From Synergistota bacterium (GTDB taxonomy: Bacteria > Synergistota > Synergistia > Synergistales > Synergistaceae): 64,000 nucleotides of DNA. Position numbers and translations under genes: made by a program. The stretch lies in assembly GCA_023450745.1 (NCBI GenBank), contig JAEXGR010000018.1, positions 1 to 64,000 of the forward strand, written 5' to 3'. Positions 1 through 8,024 of this stretch are shown here, piece by piece (the stretch's first letter is position 1; every line of letters begins with the position of its first letter). The notes under the pieces were generated by a model. It searched no databases, was not told the DNA's origin, and saw nothing but the letters and a program-made list of their open reading frames with translations.

Positions 1-281
1 TCCGCGTCCATCCGCATCAGCTTCGCGTAGGTGAAAAACTGAATATTCGTTGGCGCCTCAGCTCCGGTGGAGACCAGATTCTCGACCTGAGTGCTGAAAA
101 TATATTCCGAGGGCGAAAGCCAGCAGACGGAGGCGGCTGGGTTGTCCTCCGCCAGCTTGAAGGCGATAAACGACTTGCCCGTACCGGTGGGGTGGACCAC
201 GGCGGCGCGACCGTTCTCACGCAGCATGGACAGGACGGATTCATAGGCTATTTGGTTGTGCGAAAACAGCGATATCTCCAT
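1..281 (-). CDS. DEAD/DEAH-type helicase, N-terminal part (runs off the window)
   Basis: Only the first 93 codons are in the window; the rest lies to the left. The visible N terminus begins MEISLFSHNQIAYESV and carries a Walker A motif of the form HPTGTGKSFIAFKLAE, followed by a CWLSPSEYIF stretch that fits helicase motif Ia. This is the typical start of a large DEAD/DEAH-box (superfamily 2) helicase common on integrative elements of anaerobes. An AAGGAGG ribosome binding site lies at about 293-299, ten bases before the ATG. The neighbouring serine recombinase and XRE regulator support a mobile-element setting. The protein's substrate and the rest of its domains cannot be seen. Confidence 0.75.
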   Translation of the reverse strand, partial: MEISLFSHNQIAYESVLSMLRENGRAAVVHPTGTGKSFIAFKLAEDNPAASVCWLSPSEYIFSTQVENLVSTGAEAPTNIQFFTYAKLMRMDA

Positions 282-313
282 CCGCGCGATTGCCTCCTTG
301 TTGGTTTTCTCTT

Positions 314-349
314 AAGCGGCGGCGCGCCTTTTTAGAAACGCCGCCGCTT
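314..349. repeat. GC-rich inverted repeat between helicase and recombinase
   Basis: AAGCGGCGGCG at 314-324 pairs perfectly with CGCCGCCGCTT at 339-349, with a 14-base loop. There is no clear T-run on either side, so a terminator is possible but not shown. Confidence 0.5.
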
Positions 350-356
350 TGCCCAT

Positions 357-404
357 AAAAAGCACGAGCTACAACTTAAGTAGGAAATAGTTGTAGCTCG
401 TGCT
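357..404 (-). terminator. Intrinsic terminator after the recombinase gene
   Basis: Perfect 16-base arms at 361-376 and 389-404 (AGCACGAGCTACAACT and its complement) with a 12-base loop. Read on the minus strand the stem is followed by TTTTT (357-361), so it would end transcripts coming from the recombinase gene. The stretch 405-579 between it and the gene holds nothing else I can recognise. Confidence 0.7.
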
Positions 405-579
405 ATAATAAAAATGATGAATTTTGGTGGTGGGGTATACGCTCAATACCGCCAATTCGTTGTAAGAAAGCCATGGGCAAGGGCCCACAATTATACTCTA
501 CTTTATTTGCAAAAGAATTTATAGATACCAGATACAATTGCGGAGCGGAGATAGGTCCTGTGGTATTGTCTGGCGGTTT

Positions 580-1164
580 TTACGTCCTTGCCCAGTTTAA
601 AAAAGTCTGAAAGGATATGCCCAGCTTCCTTCCCGCAGCCGACGCGGAGATGCGCCCTTCGCTCCATAACCTGCGAAGTTCCTCATATTCGGGCGGACGT
701 ATAAATCTCGGACGGCCAAATTTTACGCCGCGCGCTTTTGCCGCCTTGATGCCTTCAGCCTGCCGCTGCCGGATGTTTTCGCGTTCTGTCTCGGCGACAT
801 ACGACAGCAGCTGCAGTACGATGTCGGCAATCAGCACGCCGGTCAGGTCTCGCCCGCGCCTGGTATCAAGCAGAGGCATGTCGATCACGACGATCGCCGC
901 GCACTTCTTTTTTGTAATGAAGCGCCATTGCTCCAGTATTTCATCGTAATTCCTGCCCAACCGGTCTATGCTTTTGATCACCAGGGTGTCGCCCGGTTTT
1001 AATTTTTTCATCAGTCTTTGGTAGGCAGGGCGGCAGAAGTCCTTGCCGGATTGTTTATCAAGGCTGATATCCTCGTCGGAAATGCCAAATTCTCTCAGAG
1101 CGATTATCTGCCTGTCTTCGTTTTGTTCTTTGGTAGATACTCTTGCGTATCCGTACTGTTTCAT
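580..1164 (-). CDS. Serine recombinase (resolvase/invertase family)
   Basis: A 194-residue small serine recombinase, the usual length for resolvase/DNA invertase proteins. The N-terminal catalytic domain begins MKQYGYARVSTKEQNEDRQ, with the nucleophile Ser10 in YARVS, and has the conserved IDRLGRNY arginine motif. The long E-helix leads into a C-terminal helix-turn-helix DNA-binding domain ending near GRISASAAGRKLGISFQTF. Such proteins perform site-specific recombination of short sites within mobile elements. The ATG at 1162-1164 has an AGGAGG site at about 1175-1180. Gene order with the XRE regulator, transcribed divergently, is typical of a transposon or integrative-element end. The recombination target is not known. 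Confidence 0.9.
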   Translation of the reverse strand: MKQYGYARVSTKEQNEDRQIIALREFGISDEDISLDKQSGKDFCRPAYQRLMKKLKPGDTLVIKSIDRLGRNYDEILEQWRFITKKKCAAIVVIDMPLLDTRRGRDLTGVLIADIVLQLLSYVAETERENIRQRQAEGIKAAKARGVKFGRPRFIRPPEYEELRRLWSEGRISASAAGRKLGISFQTFLNWART

Positions 1165-1180
1165 GTTGTATTCGCCTCCT

Positions 1181-1199
1181 AATCTATTCTTGTTAGATT
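1181..1199. promoter_or_regulatory. Small palindrome upstream of the recombinase gene
   Basis: AATCTA at 1181-1186 and TAGATT at 1194-1199 form an inverted repeat with a 7-base spacer just upstream of the recombinase ribosome binding site. It could be an operator or a crossover half-site; no function is shown. Confidence 0.3.
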
Positions 1200-1326
1200 G
1201 AGAGCGAATAGCAATGTATTGAGCGCTATATGTATACCCGTGTGACTGACGATTTCAATGCCCCGCCGCATGCCTCCTTTTCTTATCATGCGCTGACGTT
1301 CTTTAGTATGGCTTAAATGAGTGATA

Positions 1327-1374
1327 TATACAATACTATTTAATGGTGTTTATATTCATTTGAATTATACAATA
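1327..1374 (+). promoter_or_regulatory. Repeated TATACAATA boxes before the XRE gene
   Basis: The nonamer TATACAATA occurs at 1327-1335 and again at 1366-1374, 39 bases apart, in the AT-rich region upstream of the regulator. The second copy contains TACAAT, a plausible -10 element. Autoregulation by the XRE protein is an inference. Confidence 0.3.
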
Positions 1375-1391
1375 GATACAGAAGGGTAGTG

Positions 1392-1700
1392 ATGATAATG
1401 GACGCAAATGAACGTATCCGCTTGCTTCTGGCAGAGCGCGGGTGGACGGAGTATCGGCTTGCAAAGGAATCCGGCCTTTCGCAATCAACGATAGCTAATC
1501 TGTTCAAGCGCAATACGACGCCAAGCATTCCCACTCTCGAAGCCATCTGCCGCGGCTTTGGCATCACGCTGGCGCAATTTTTCTGCGAGGGAAGCATTAC
1601 GGAATTTACAGATGAGCAGAAGGAATTCTTTGATCGCTGGAAAGCCCTGACCCAGGAGCAAAAGCAGCTGTTGTCCCTGCTTATAAAGGATATGAAATAA
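1392..1700 (+). CDS. XRE-family helix-turn-helix transcriptional regulator
   Basis: About 102 residues. Residues 5-65 form a Cro/C1-type HTH: NERIRLLLAERGWTEYRLAK, then the recognition segment SGLSQSTIANLFKRNTTPS, then PTLEAICRGFGITLAQFF. The C-terminal tail EFTDEQKEFFDRWKALTQEQ is a short helical extension seen in small regulators of this type. Three in-frame starts exist (GTG 1389, ATG 1392, ATG 1398); AGAAGG at about 1380-1385 best fits ATG 1392. The gene diverges from the serine recombinase across a 220-base region and probably regulates that element. Regulated genes are unknown. Confidence 0.85.
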   Translation: MIMDANERIRLLLAERGWTEYRLAKESGLSQSTIANLFKRNTTPSIPTLEAICRGFGITLAQFFCEGSITEFTDEQKEFFDRWKALTQEQKQLLSLLIKDMK

Positions 1701-1760
1701 ACTTAACCGAACGGCAGACGGCGATTGGCGACATACGGCAGCAAGCCGGCCGCCTATTTT

Positions 1761-2636
1761 CTATAAAAAGCATCTGTACAAATCGGGCCGTTTTCTTCCC
1801 GGTATCCGGTCCTCGCAGGGGACGTTCGTTTGGCAGAGGCCGCAGGCGTAGACCTGAAACCCACGTTCTTGGAAGAATGCCGCGCATTCGCCGTGCAGAA
1901 AGTTTTTGCACTTTTCTTTGTCGTGCCCCCTTTCGCTTAAAGCTCCCGCGGGGCACCGCCTGATGCAGAGCCCGCAACTTTTCTTGCTGAACCATGGGCA
2001 GTATTCGTGTAGGTCGCGGTATTCGCGGGGCGTGGGCGGCAGGTTCGTCCTGATGACGACGGAGCCGCAGCGGTGGGCCTTGCCCAGCGGCGTGATGAGC
2101 CCGTCACAGAGCCCGAAGGTTCCCAATCCGGCGGCATAACAGGCGTGGCGTTCCGACCAGTTTGAGGCGACATAGAATTTTTTCGAAGAAAAGCGCTTCA
2201 CCTCGCCGGGATGCCCCATTGGAAAAACGGCGTCTACGCCTCTCGCCGCAAAGAATTTCTCCAGCCGCCGCCCCATCGAGACATAGAACCGCTCGCCGTA
2301 GAGCTTGGCACGCCCCCACCTCTCCGTGGGCCGCCCTCCCGCCGCGTTATCTTTTCGCGTCCCCGCCGTCTGCGGCAGCACCCAGCAGAGGACGGTCAGT
2401 TCGTCCGCGGATGTCGCAGCGCCCGGATAAAAGGTCCGAAAGAGTTCAAGCGGCGTGTAGCATGGAAAGTCCGCCGCGCGGCGAAATTCCTCAAAGAGCG
2501 GGTCGCCGCCCGCGGCGCAGCCGAGAATAAAATTATCCCACGCCGGAATCCTTTCGCCGCCGACAAGGTTGTTTTCCGGCAAATCAAGCTCGCGGCAAAA
2601 GAACGCCGTTATTTCTTCCTTTGATACTGCGGACAT
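1761..2636 (-). CDS. QueG-like 4Fe-4S protein (epoxyqueuosine reductase family relative)
   Basis: A 291-residue protein. The middle has WSERHACYAAGLGTFGLCDG followed by ITPLGKAHRCGSVV, resembling the cobalamin-binding part of epoxyqueuosine reductase QueG and related corrinoid Fe-S proteins. The C terminus carries ferredoxin-like cysteines, CGLCIRRCPAGAL then further Cys residues (CKNF, CAAFF, CGLCQTNVPCE). It is shorter than classical QueG (about 350-380) and lacks its HEAT-like tail, so it may be a paralogue with another substrate. The ATG at 2636 has a GGAGGA site just upstream. It sits alone between the mobile-element edge and a small unknown gene; queA is 8 kb away. Confidence 0.65.
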   Translation of the reverse strand: MSAVSKEEITAFFCRELDLPENNLVGGERIPAWDNFILGCAAGGDPLFEEFRRAADFPCYTPLELFRTFYPGAATSADELTVLCWVLPQTAGTRKDNAAGGRPTERWGRAKLYGERFYVSMGRRLEKFFAARGVDAVFPMGHPGEVKRFSSKKFYVASNWSERHACYAAGLGTFGLCDGLITPLGKAHRCGSVVIRTNLPPTPREYRDLHEYCPWFSKKSCGLCIRRCPAGALSERGHDKEKCKNFLHGECAAFFQERGFQVYACGLCQTNVPCEDRIPGRKRPDLYRCFL

Positions 2637-2654
2637 GGTCTATTCCTCCATATT

Positions 2655-2939
2655 TTAAAGAAATGGCCGTCGCGCGGCCTGAGCCTTGCTATTTTTAAGA
2701 ACGGTTCCGCCAACTTTTCTATATATATTATACTTCTTCCTCTTCAATACGCCCTCGCGCGTATCCTCCGCGCCGTGGACCATCCTTGTCAAATAATCTA
2801 TGACTTTCAGGAGGTATACTCCGCCGAGCCTGGATATTTTTGAATCCGCCTCGCTGCCGAGAGAGCCTGTGATGGCGGCGGCTGACCGCGCATTGCGGTC
2901 GCCTGACTGCAAAACCATTGCCTGGCCGCCGCTAGACAT
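2655..2939 (-). CDS. Small hypothetical protein
   Basis: A 94-residue open frame beginning MSSGGQAMVLQSGDRNAR, which I do not recognise. It has a good CAGGAGAG ribosome binding site at 2943-2950 ahead of the ATG, and it ends 18 bases before the QueG-like gene's start on the same strand, so the two may be co-transcribed. The middle (GGVYLLKVIDYLTRMVHG) looks helical and the tail is basic. No signal peptide or membrane segment is visible. It could be a chance frame, but the ribosome binding site and position argue for a gene. Confidence 0.45.
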   Translation of the reverse strand: MSSGGQAMVLQSGDRNARSAAAITGSLGSEADSKISRLGGVYLLKVIDYLTRMVHGAEDTREGVLKRKKYNIYRKVGGTVLKNSKAQAARRPFL

Positions 2940-3131
2940 TTTCTCTCCTGCTTCGAAGCCGCCTGACGTCTCCGCTAAGCCGGGAACGCTCGGTTCGCAA
3001 TCAAAAAAATCCCCTCACCGGTCAAAAAAACACCTGTTCAGAGTTATAGAAGGGCAATATATCGTATGTCAATAACGCCGTGTAATATTATAATTGTTTA
3101 GAATAATTATCTTATCGCGGGAGGGCTCATT

Positions 3132-4121
3132 ATGAAAAAATTTATCAACGCTGTCCAAGAAGTGGAAAATCAGATGATCATGGGAATGGTCAAGGCTTAT
3201 CCGCAGTATGTAAGAAAACTTGACTGCGGCAACGTCCTCGTGCGCGCGCAGGCCAAGGAGGGCAAAGTCGCGCTCATCAGCGGCGGCGGCTCCGGCCACG
3301 AGCCGGCTCACGGAGGATACGTGGGGGAGGGGATGCTCGACGCCGCGGTGGCGGGCGCGGTCTTCACCTCGCCGACGCCGGACCAGATATATGAGGGCAT
3401 CAAAGCCGTCGCCACCGACAAAGGCGTGCTGATGGTGATAAAAAACTACACCGGCGACGTGATGAATTTTGAGATGGCGGGCGAAATGGCCGCCGACGAG
3501 GGCATCAAGGTGGCGCAGGTCGTCGTGGGCGACGATGTCGCCGTCGACGGCAGCCTTTACACCGTCGGCCGCCGCGGCGTCGCCGGCACCGTCTTCGTCC
3601 ATAAGATCGCCGGCGCGAAGGCCGAACAGGGCGCGGCGCTCGAAGAGGTTCAGGCTACGGCGCAGCGGGTAATCGACAACGTCCGCACCATGGGCGTCGC
3701 CATCGCCCCCTGCATCGTCCCCGCCGCGGGCACCCCGGGCTTTGAGCTTGCCGAGGACGAGATGGAGGTTGGCATCGGCATTCACGGCGAGCCGGGGACT
3801 CACAAAGAGAAGCTGCGCCCCGTCAACGAGATCGTAGATCTGCTGCTTGGCAAAATATTGGCCGATCTTGACTTTTGCGGCTCAGAAGTCGCCGTAATGC
3901 TCAACAGCTCCGGCGGCACGCCGCTGATGGAACTCTTCGTTGCCTACGACCACGCGGCCGACGTGTTAAAGGAAAAGGGCGTAAAAGTTTATAAGTCCTA
4001 TGTCGGAGAATATATGACTTCAATAGAGATGCAGGGGTTCTCGCTCACGTTGCTGAAGCTCGACGAAGAACTCAAAACGCTGCTTGACGCGAGAGCGGAC
4101 ACCATCGCTTTCAAAGCCTAG
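3132..4121 (+). CDS. dhaK: Dihydroxyacetone kinase, substrate-binding subunit DhaK
   Basis: A 329-residue DhaK. The N-terminal region has the conserved LISGGGSGHEPAHGGYVG loop that holds dihydroxyacetone, and His218 in GIHGEPG is the residue that covalently binds the substrate as a hemiaminal. Together with DhaL and DhaM it converts dihydroxyacetone to its phosphate using phosphoenolpyruvate through the PTS. An AT-rich upstream region has a possible -10 (TATAAT at 3089-3094) and GGGAGGG at 3119-3125 before the ATG. It is the first gene of dhaKLM, with dhaL 30 bases downstream. Confidence 0.95.
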   Translation: MKKFINAVQEVENQMIMGMVKAYPQYVRKLDCGNVLVRAQAKEGKVALISGGGSGHEPAHGGYVGEGMLDAAVAGAVFTSPTPDQIYEGIKAVATDKGVLMVIKNYTGDVMNFEMAGEMAADEGIKVAQVVVGDDVAVDGSLYTVGRRGVAGTVFVHKIAGAKAEQGAALEEVQATAQRVIDNVRTMGVAIAPCIVPAAGTPGFELAEDEMEVGIGIHGEPGTHKEKLRPVNEIVDLLLGKILADLDFCGSEVAVMLNSSGGTPLMELFVAYDHAADVLKEKGVKVYKSYVGEYMTSIEMQGFSLTLLKLDEELKTLLDARADTIAFKA

Positions 4122-4151
4122 AGCGGACGCGGGGAGGAAGAAGACAACGGC

Positions 4152-4781
4152 ATGGCCAATCAGCAAAAAGTAATAGAGATACTGCGGGCGACGGCGGAGA
4201 AGGTCGTGGAAAACCAGCACTTCCTGACGGAGCTGGACAACGTCATCGGCGACGGCGACCATGGAATAAACCTCGCGCGCGGATTTAGCGAAGTTGAGAA
4301 AAAACTGCCCTCGATGAAAGATAAAGATATCGGCGCGATCCTCAAGGCCACGGGAATGACGCTCGTCTCCACTGTTGGCGGCGCCTCCGGCCCCCTTTAC
4401 GGGACGGCCTTCATGCAGGCGGGCAAGGCGATGGCCGGTAAGAGCGAAATCACGATGACGGACTTCATCGCCGTCATGCAGGCGGCAATAGAGGGCGTAA
4501 TGCTGCGCGGCAAATCCACTGGAGGCGAAAAGACGATGCTCGACGCGATGATACCGGCCAAAGAGGCGATGGCAAGGGAATACGCCGCCTCGGGCGACGC
4601 GGGGGCGGCGCTGGCGGCGGGTGTGAAGGCGGCGCGGGACGGCGTAGAATACACCAAGACGATCATCGCCACCAAGGGACGCGCAAGCTACCTCGGAGAA
4701 CGCAGTCTCGGCCACCAGGACCCGGGAGCCACCTCTTTCACCATCATGCTGGAAACCGTCGCGGAACGGGCCGCGGGGTAG
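4152..4781 (+). CDS. dhaL: Dihydroxyacetone kinase, ADP-binding subunit DhaL
   Basis: A 209-residue DhaL. Near residues 32-38 it has IGDGDHG, whose aspartates coordinate the two magnesium ions that hold the permanently bound ADP. Further on it has the GGASGPLYGTAF and SLGHQDPGATS motifs of the family. DhaL receives phosphate from DhaM and hands it to dihydroxyacetone on DhaK. The length matches PTS-type DhaL, not the ATP-dependent fused kinase. It is followed after four bases by dhaM. Confidence 0.95.
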   Translation: MANQQKVIEILRATAEKVVENQHFLTELDNVIGDGDHGINLARGFSEVEKKLPSMKDKDIGAILKATGMTLVSTVGGASGPLYGTAFMQAGKAMAGKSEITMTDFIAVMQAAIEGVMLRGKSTGGEKTMLDAMIPAKEAMAREYAASGDAGAALAAGVKAARDGVEYTKTIIATKGRASYLGERSLGHQDPGATSFTIMLETVAERAAG

Positions 4782-4785
4782 GGCG

Positions 4786-5166
4786 ATGGTCGGGCTGGTT
4801 ATCATATCCCACTCGCGCGCGCTTGCGGAGGGCGTCGTCGAACTCGTGAAGATGATCGCCGGCGACGTGCCCGTCGCGGCGGCTGGCGGCAGAGACGACG
4901 GCGGCCTCGGCACCAGCTTTGAAAAGATCTGCCGCGCCATAGAAGAGACCGACGGCGGCAACGGCGTGATTCTGCTCATGGATATGGGCAGCGCCGTCAT
5001 GACCGCGGAGATGGTCGTCGAAAATATGGAGGGGCGCAAGATAGTCATGGCTGACGCGCCGCTGGTGGAGGGCGCGGTCGCGGCGGCGGCGGACGCTTCG
5101 GCGGGAATGGCGCTCGAAGACGTTGTCGCCGGCCTCGCGGAGGTCAAAAACATCGCCAAGCTGTAA
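4786..5166 (+). CDS. dhaM: Dihydroxyacetone kinase phosphotransferase subunit DhaM (EIIA domain only)
   Basis: A 126-residue protein with the PTS EIIA-mannose-like fold. It starts MVGLVIISHSRALAEGV, with His9 as the phosphorylated residue, and has the LLMDMGSAVMTAEMV segment typical of DhaM. It lacks the HPr and truncated EI domains that follow in the E. coli protein, so phosphate must come from separate HPr and EI encoded elsewhere; neither is seen in this window. It is the last gene of the operon, followed by a strong terminator. Confidence 0.92.
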   Translation: MVGLVIISHSRALAEGVVELVKMIAGDVPVAAAGGRDDGGLGTSFEKICRAIEETDGGNGVILLMDMGSAVMTAEMVVENMEGRKIVMADAPLVEGAVAAAADASAGMALEDVVAGLAEVKNIAKL

Positions 5167-5208
5167 ATAAACCAACGGCTACCGGCGCGCAGTCAACACA
5201 AACGGCTC

Positions 5209-5251
5209 CCAAGGGGCGGATAGAACGCCGCCCCTTGGTTTAATTGTTTTT
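5209..5251 (+). terminator. Terminator of dhaKLM
   Basis: CCAAGGGGCGG (5209-5219) pairs perfectly with CCGCCCCTTGG (5228-5238) around an 8-base loop, followed by TTTAATTGTTTTT. Confidence 0.9.
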
Positions 5252-5359
5252 GCCTCGGCCCTTGCTGCAAAATTAATGAATTAATGACGGCTATACTCCT
5301 TTTGTGATAAAATATACTTTGCACAAAATTTGGTGGCGTTTGAAAGTGAGGCACGCGGC

Positions 5360-6109
5360 ATGGAGATCTATCGGGACCCGGAAAAGATAACGCGCTTTCT
5401 GGTAAGCTGGATAAAAGAAAAGTTCGGCACAGCCGGAGCGCGGGGCGCGGCGCTCGGCATCAGCGGGGGAATAGATTCCGCGGTGCTCGCGGCCCTTCTC
5501 GCAAAGGCGCTGGGGCCGGATAAGGTGATCGGCGTGATAATGCCCTGCCACAGTATGCAGGTGGACGAGGATTACGCGCGTCTGCTTGCCAAAGCGATAA
5601 ATATCAGGACGATGAAGGTCGACCTCTCGTCATCCTACGATACGCTCAAAAAAGAGATTGAAAATTCACTCCCCGGGCTCGGCGGACTCTCCGCCGCCAA
5701 CATCAAACCAAGACTCCGTATGACGACGCTTTACGCAATAGCCCAACAGCACGGATATCTTGTCTGCGGCGGAAGCAACAAAGACGAGATCACCTTCGGA
5801 TATTTCACCAAATACGGCGATTCCGGCGTCGACCTGATGCCGATAGCGGACCTCCTCAAGGGCGAGGTCCGGGCCGTCGCGGAGCGCCTCGGCGTGCCGC
5901 AGGAGATTATCGACCGTCCGCCGACGGCGGCGCTCTGGGAGGGCCAGACGGACGAAGCGGAGATGGGCCTCACCTATGAAGAGCTGGACCGCTGCATCGC
6001 GACCGGCTGTGGTTCGGCGGAAACAAAGGCAAAAATAGAAAGGGCAATCAGAAGATCGGCGCACAAAACCGCTTTTCCACCAATGGCGAAACTGCCCGAT
6101 GTTCTTTAA
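5360..6109 (+). CDS. nadE: NH3-dependent NAD+ synthetase
   Basis: A protein of about 249 residues from ATG 5360. It has the PP-loop SGGIDS at residues 35-40 that binds the pyrophosphate of ATP, and conserved later segments (PRLRMTTLYAIA, GGSNKDEITFGYFTKYGD, RPPTAALWEGQTDE). The enzyme amidates deamido-NAD with ammonia to give NAD. There is no glutaminase domain, so it uses free ammonia. The open frame extends up to GTG 5330, but GTGAGG at about 5346-5351 suits ATG 5360 better. It heads a long co-directional run into yebC and ruvCAB. Confidence 0.92.
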   Translation: MEIYRDPEKITRFLVSWIKEKFGTAGARGAALGISGGIDSAVLAALLAKALGPDKVIGVIMPCHSMQVDEDYARLLAKAINIRTMKVDLSSSYDTLKKEIENSLPGLGGLSAANIKPRLRMTTLYAIAQQHGYLVCGGSNKDEITFGYFTKYGDSGVDLMPIADLLKGEVRAVAERLGVPQEIIDRPPTAALWEGQTDEAEMGLTYEELDRCIATGCGSAETKAKIERAIRRSAHKTAFPPMAKLPDVL

Positions 6110-6144
6110 TTAAAAATTTCAAATAAAACTATGAGGTGATCTTC

Positions 6145-6891
6145 TTGTCAGGACATTCACATTGGGCTGGTATCAAACATCGGAAGGCGGCACAGGACGC
6201 CAAAAAGGGCGTGGCTTTCCAGAAACTGGTGAAGGACATTATCGCGGCGGCCAAAGAGGGCGGCGGAGACCCCAACAACAACTTCCGCCTCAAAGTCGCG
6301 ATAGAGCGCGCAAAGGCCGGCAACGTTCCCGTCGACAATATTGAGCGCGGGATCAAACGCGGCACGGGCGAACTCGGCGGCCCGATGGAAGAGATATACT
6401 ACGAGGGGTACGGCCCCAATGGCGTCGCCGTGATGGTGCAGGCGATGACGGACAACAGAAACCGCACGGCCCCCGATATGCGCTCGCTCTTCTCGAAGAG
6501 CGGCGGTTCGATCGGTGAAATGGGCTGCGTAGCCTGGAACTTTGACCGCAAAGGCGTGGTGGAGGTACTCGGCGAAGGAATTGACGAGGACGAGCTGATG
6601 ATGGCGGCCCTCGAGGCCGGCGCGGATGACCTGGAGGTGGAGGAAGAGGGCTTCGAGGTCTCCTGCGACCCGAACGTGCTCTCCCAGGTGGCCCAGGAGC
6701 TGCGCAAGGCGGGCTATAACGTCGGGACGATCGAAGTCCAGATGGTGCCGAAAAATACGGTGGCGATCAACGGCAAGTCCGACGCCGCGAAGATGCTCGC
6801 GATGATCGAGCGCTTTGAGGAGCACGACGACGTGCAGGCCGTCTACGCGAACTTCGACATCCCCGACGAGATCTTAGCGGAACTTGACTAA
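6145..6891 (+). CDS. yebC: YebC/PmpR family regulatory protein
   Basis: About 248 residues starting SGHSHWAGIKHRKAAQDAKK, the near-invariant N terminus of the YebC/TACO1 family, followed by IERAIKRGTGE-like and YEGYGPNGVAVMVQ segments. Members bind DNA as regulators in some bacteria and help translation in others. I place the start at TTG 6145 because GAGGTGAT lies just ahead and family members begin at this serine; the frame is open to GTG 6136. It sits immediately before ruvC, the common arrangement, and overlaps it by eight bases. Confidence 0.93.
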   Translation: MSGHSHWAGIKHRKAAQDAKKGVAFQKLVKDIIAAAKEGGGDPNNNFRLKVAIERAKAGNVPVDNIERGIKRGTGELGGPMEEIYYEGYGPNGVAVMVQAMTDNRNRTAPDMRSLFSKSGGSIGEMGCVAWNFDRKGVVEVLGEGIDEDELMMAALEAGADDLEVEEEGFEVSCDPNVLSQVAQELRKAGYNVGTIEVQMVPKNTVAINGKSDAAKMLAMIERFEEHDDVQAVYANFDIPDEILAELD

Positions 6892-7408
6892 CCAAAGGGC
6901 AAACGGCGCCGTCAGGGCGCTCGGTATTGACCCCGGGCTCGGGACTCTGGGCTACGGGGTCGTTTCGCAATTGGGGAACTCGCTGACCTGTGAGACCTAC
7001 GGCGTCATCAAAACGCCGGCGAAGCTTTCGCTTGCGCAGCGCCTCTCCTGCCTGTATAACGAGCTCAGGACGAAGGCGGAGGCGTTTCCCCCCGATATGG
7101 TCGCGGTAGAGAAGCTCTTTTTCGGCCGCAACGTCACCACCGCCGAAATGGTCTGGCAGGCGCGCGGCGTCGTTCTTCTCTTCGCCGCCCAGCTCGGCTG
7201 CGAGCCATACGAGATCAAGCCGAGCGAGGTAAAGCTCGCCGTCTGCGGCTATGGCAACGCGGAAAAGGGACAGGTGCAGGGGATGGTGGCCCATCTTCTC
7301 GGCCTGGAAAAGAACCCGAGCCCGGACGACGCGGCGGACGCTCTCGCGATCGCGATCGCGGGTCTTGCGATGCGTAATTACGACCAGAACATTCTGAAAG
7401 GATACTGA
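6884..7408 (+). CDS. ruvC: Holliday junction resolvase RuvC
   Basis: A 174-residue RuvC with an RNase H-like fold. The four acidic residues are present: Asp16 in LGIDPGLG, Glu76 in VAVEKLFFG, and the NPSPDDAADALA cluster (Asp148/149 and Asp152). RuvC cuts Holliday junctions after RuvAB branch migration. The only plausible start is TTG 6884, which overlaps the end of yebC and implies translational coupling. ruvA follows after one base. Confidence 0.95.
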   Translation: MTNQRANGAVRALGIDPGLGTLGYGVVSQLGNSLTCETYGVIKTPAKLSLAQRLSCLYNELRTKAEAFPPDMVAVEKLFFGRNVTTAEMVWQARGVVLLFAAQLGCEPYEIKPSEVKLAVCGYGNAEKGQVQGMVAHLLGLEKNPSPDDAADALAIAIAGLAMRNYDQNILKGY

Positions 7409-7409
7409 G

Positions 7410-8012
7410 ATGATAAACTTCTTGCGCGGTACTCTCTCCGCAATAGCGAAGGAAAGTATGGTGCTCGACGTCTCGGGCTTCGGCATCGAGGTCTATCCGA
7501 CAAAGGCGCTGCTGGCCTCCGCCGTGCTCGGCGAGGAGCTGAAATGTCTCACCTACCTCCAGATAAGCGACGCCGGGCTTTCGATGTTCGGCTTCGCCTC
7601 GGAGACGGAGAGGGACTTTTTCCTGGAGCTGCTGCAGGTCAAGACCGTCGGCGGAAAGCTTGCGATTACCCTCATGCGCTATCTGGACATCGGCCATATC
7701 ATCGAAGCCGTCAAAAACGGCAACGTATCGATGCTCTCCGTGCCCGGCCTCGGAGCCAAAAGGGCGGAGCGTATCTGCTTCGAGCTGAAGCCGAAGATAG
7801 AGAAGAAGTTCGCCGGCGTAACCGCGGGCGCACTGGCGTCCGGCGAGGCCTCCTTCGACGCCTTTGTCGCCGAGGCGCTGACGGGTCTGGGCTTCTCGCA
7901 CGGCGAGTGCGCGCGTGCCATCGCCACCGCGAAGGCGCAGGCCGACGACGATGTAAAATGGAGCGAGGAGAGTCTGCTGATGGCCTCTCTGAGCATATTG
8001 CAGCGCAGATAA
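7410..8012 (+). CDS. ruvA: Holliday junction branch migration protein RuvA
   Basis: A 200-residue RuvA. It starts MINFLRGTLSAIAKESMVLD (OB-fold domain I), has the paired helix-hairpin-helix region (LLQVKTVGGKLAITLM and LSVPGLGAKRAERICFELK), a flexible linker, and the C-terminal domain III that contacts RuvB (FDAFVAEALTGLGFS). RuvA holds the junction in planar form for RuvB. The gene lies between ruvC and ruvB in one transcription unit. Confidence 0.95.
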   Translation: MINFLRGTLSAIAKESMVLDVSGFGIEVYPTKALLASAVLGEELKCLTYLQISDAGLSMFGFASETERDFFLELLQVKTVGGKLAITLMRYLDIGHIIEAVKNGNVSMLSVPGLGAKRAERICFELKPKIEKKFAGVTAGALASGEASFDAFVAEALTGLGFSHGECARAIATAKAQADDDVKWSEESLLMASLSILQRR

Positions 8013-8024
8013 GGTAACGCAAAA

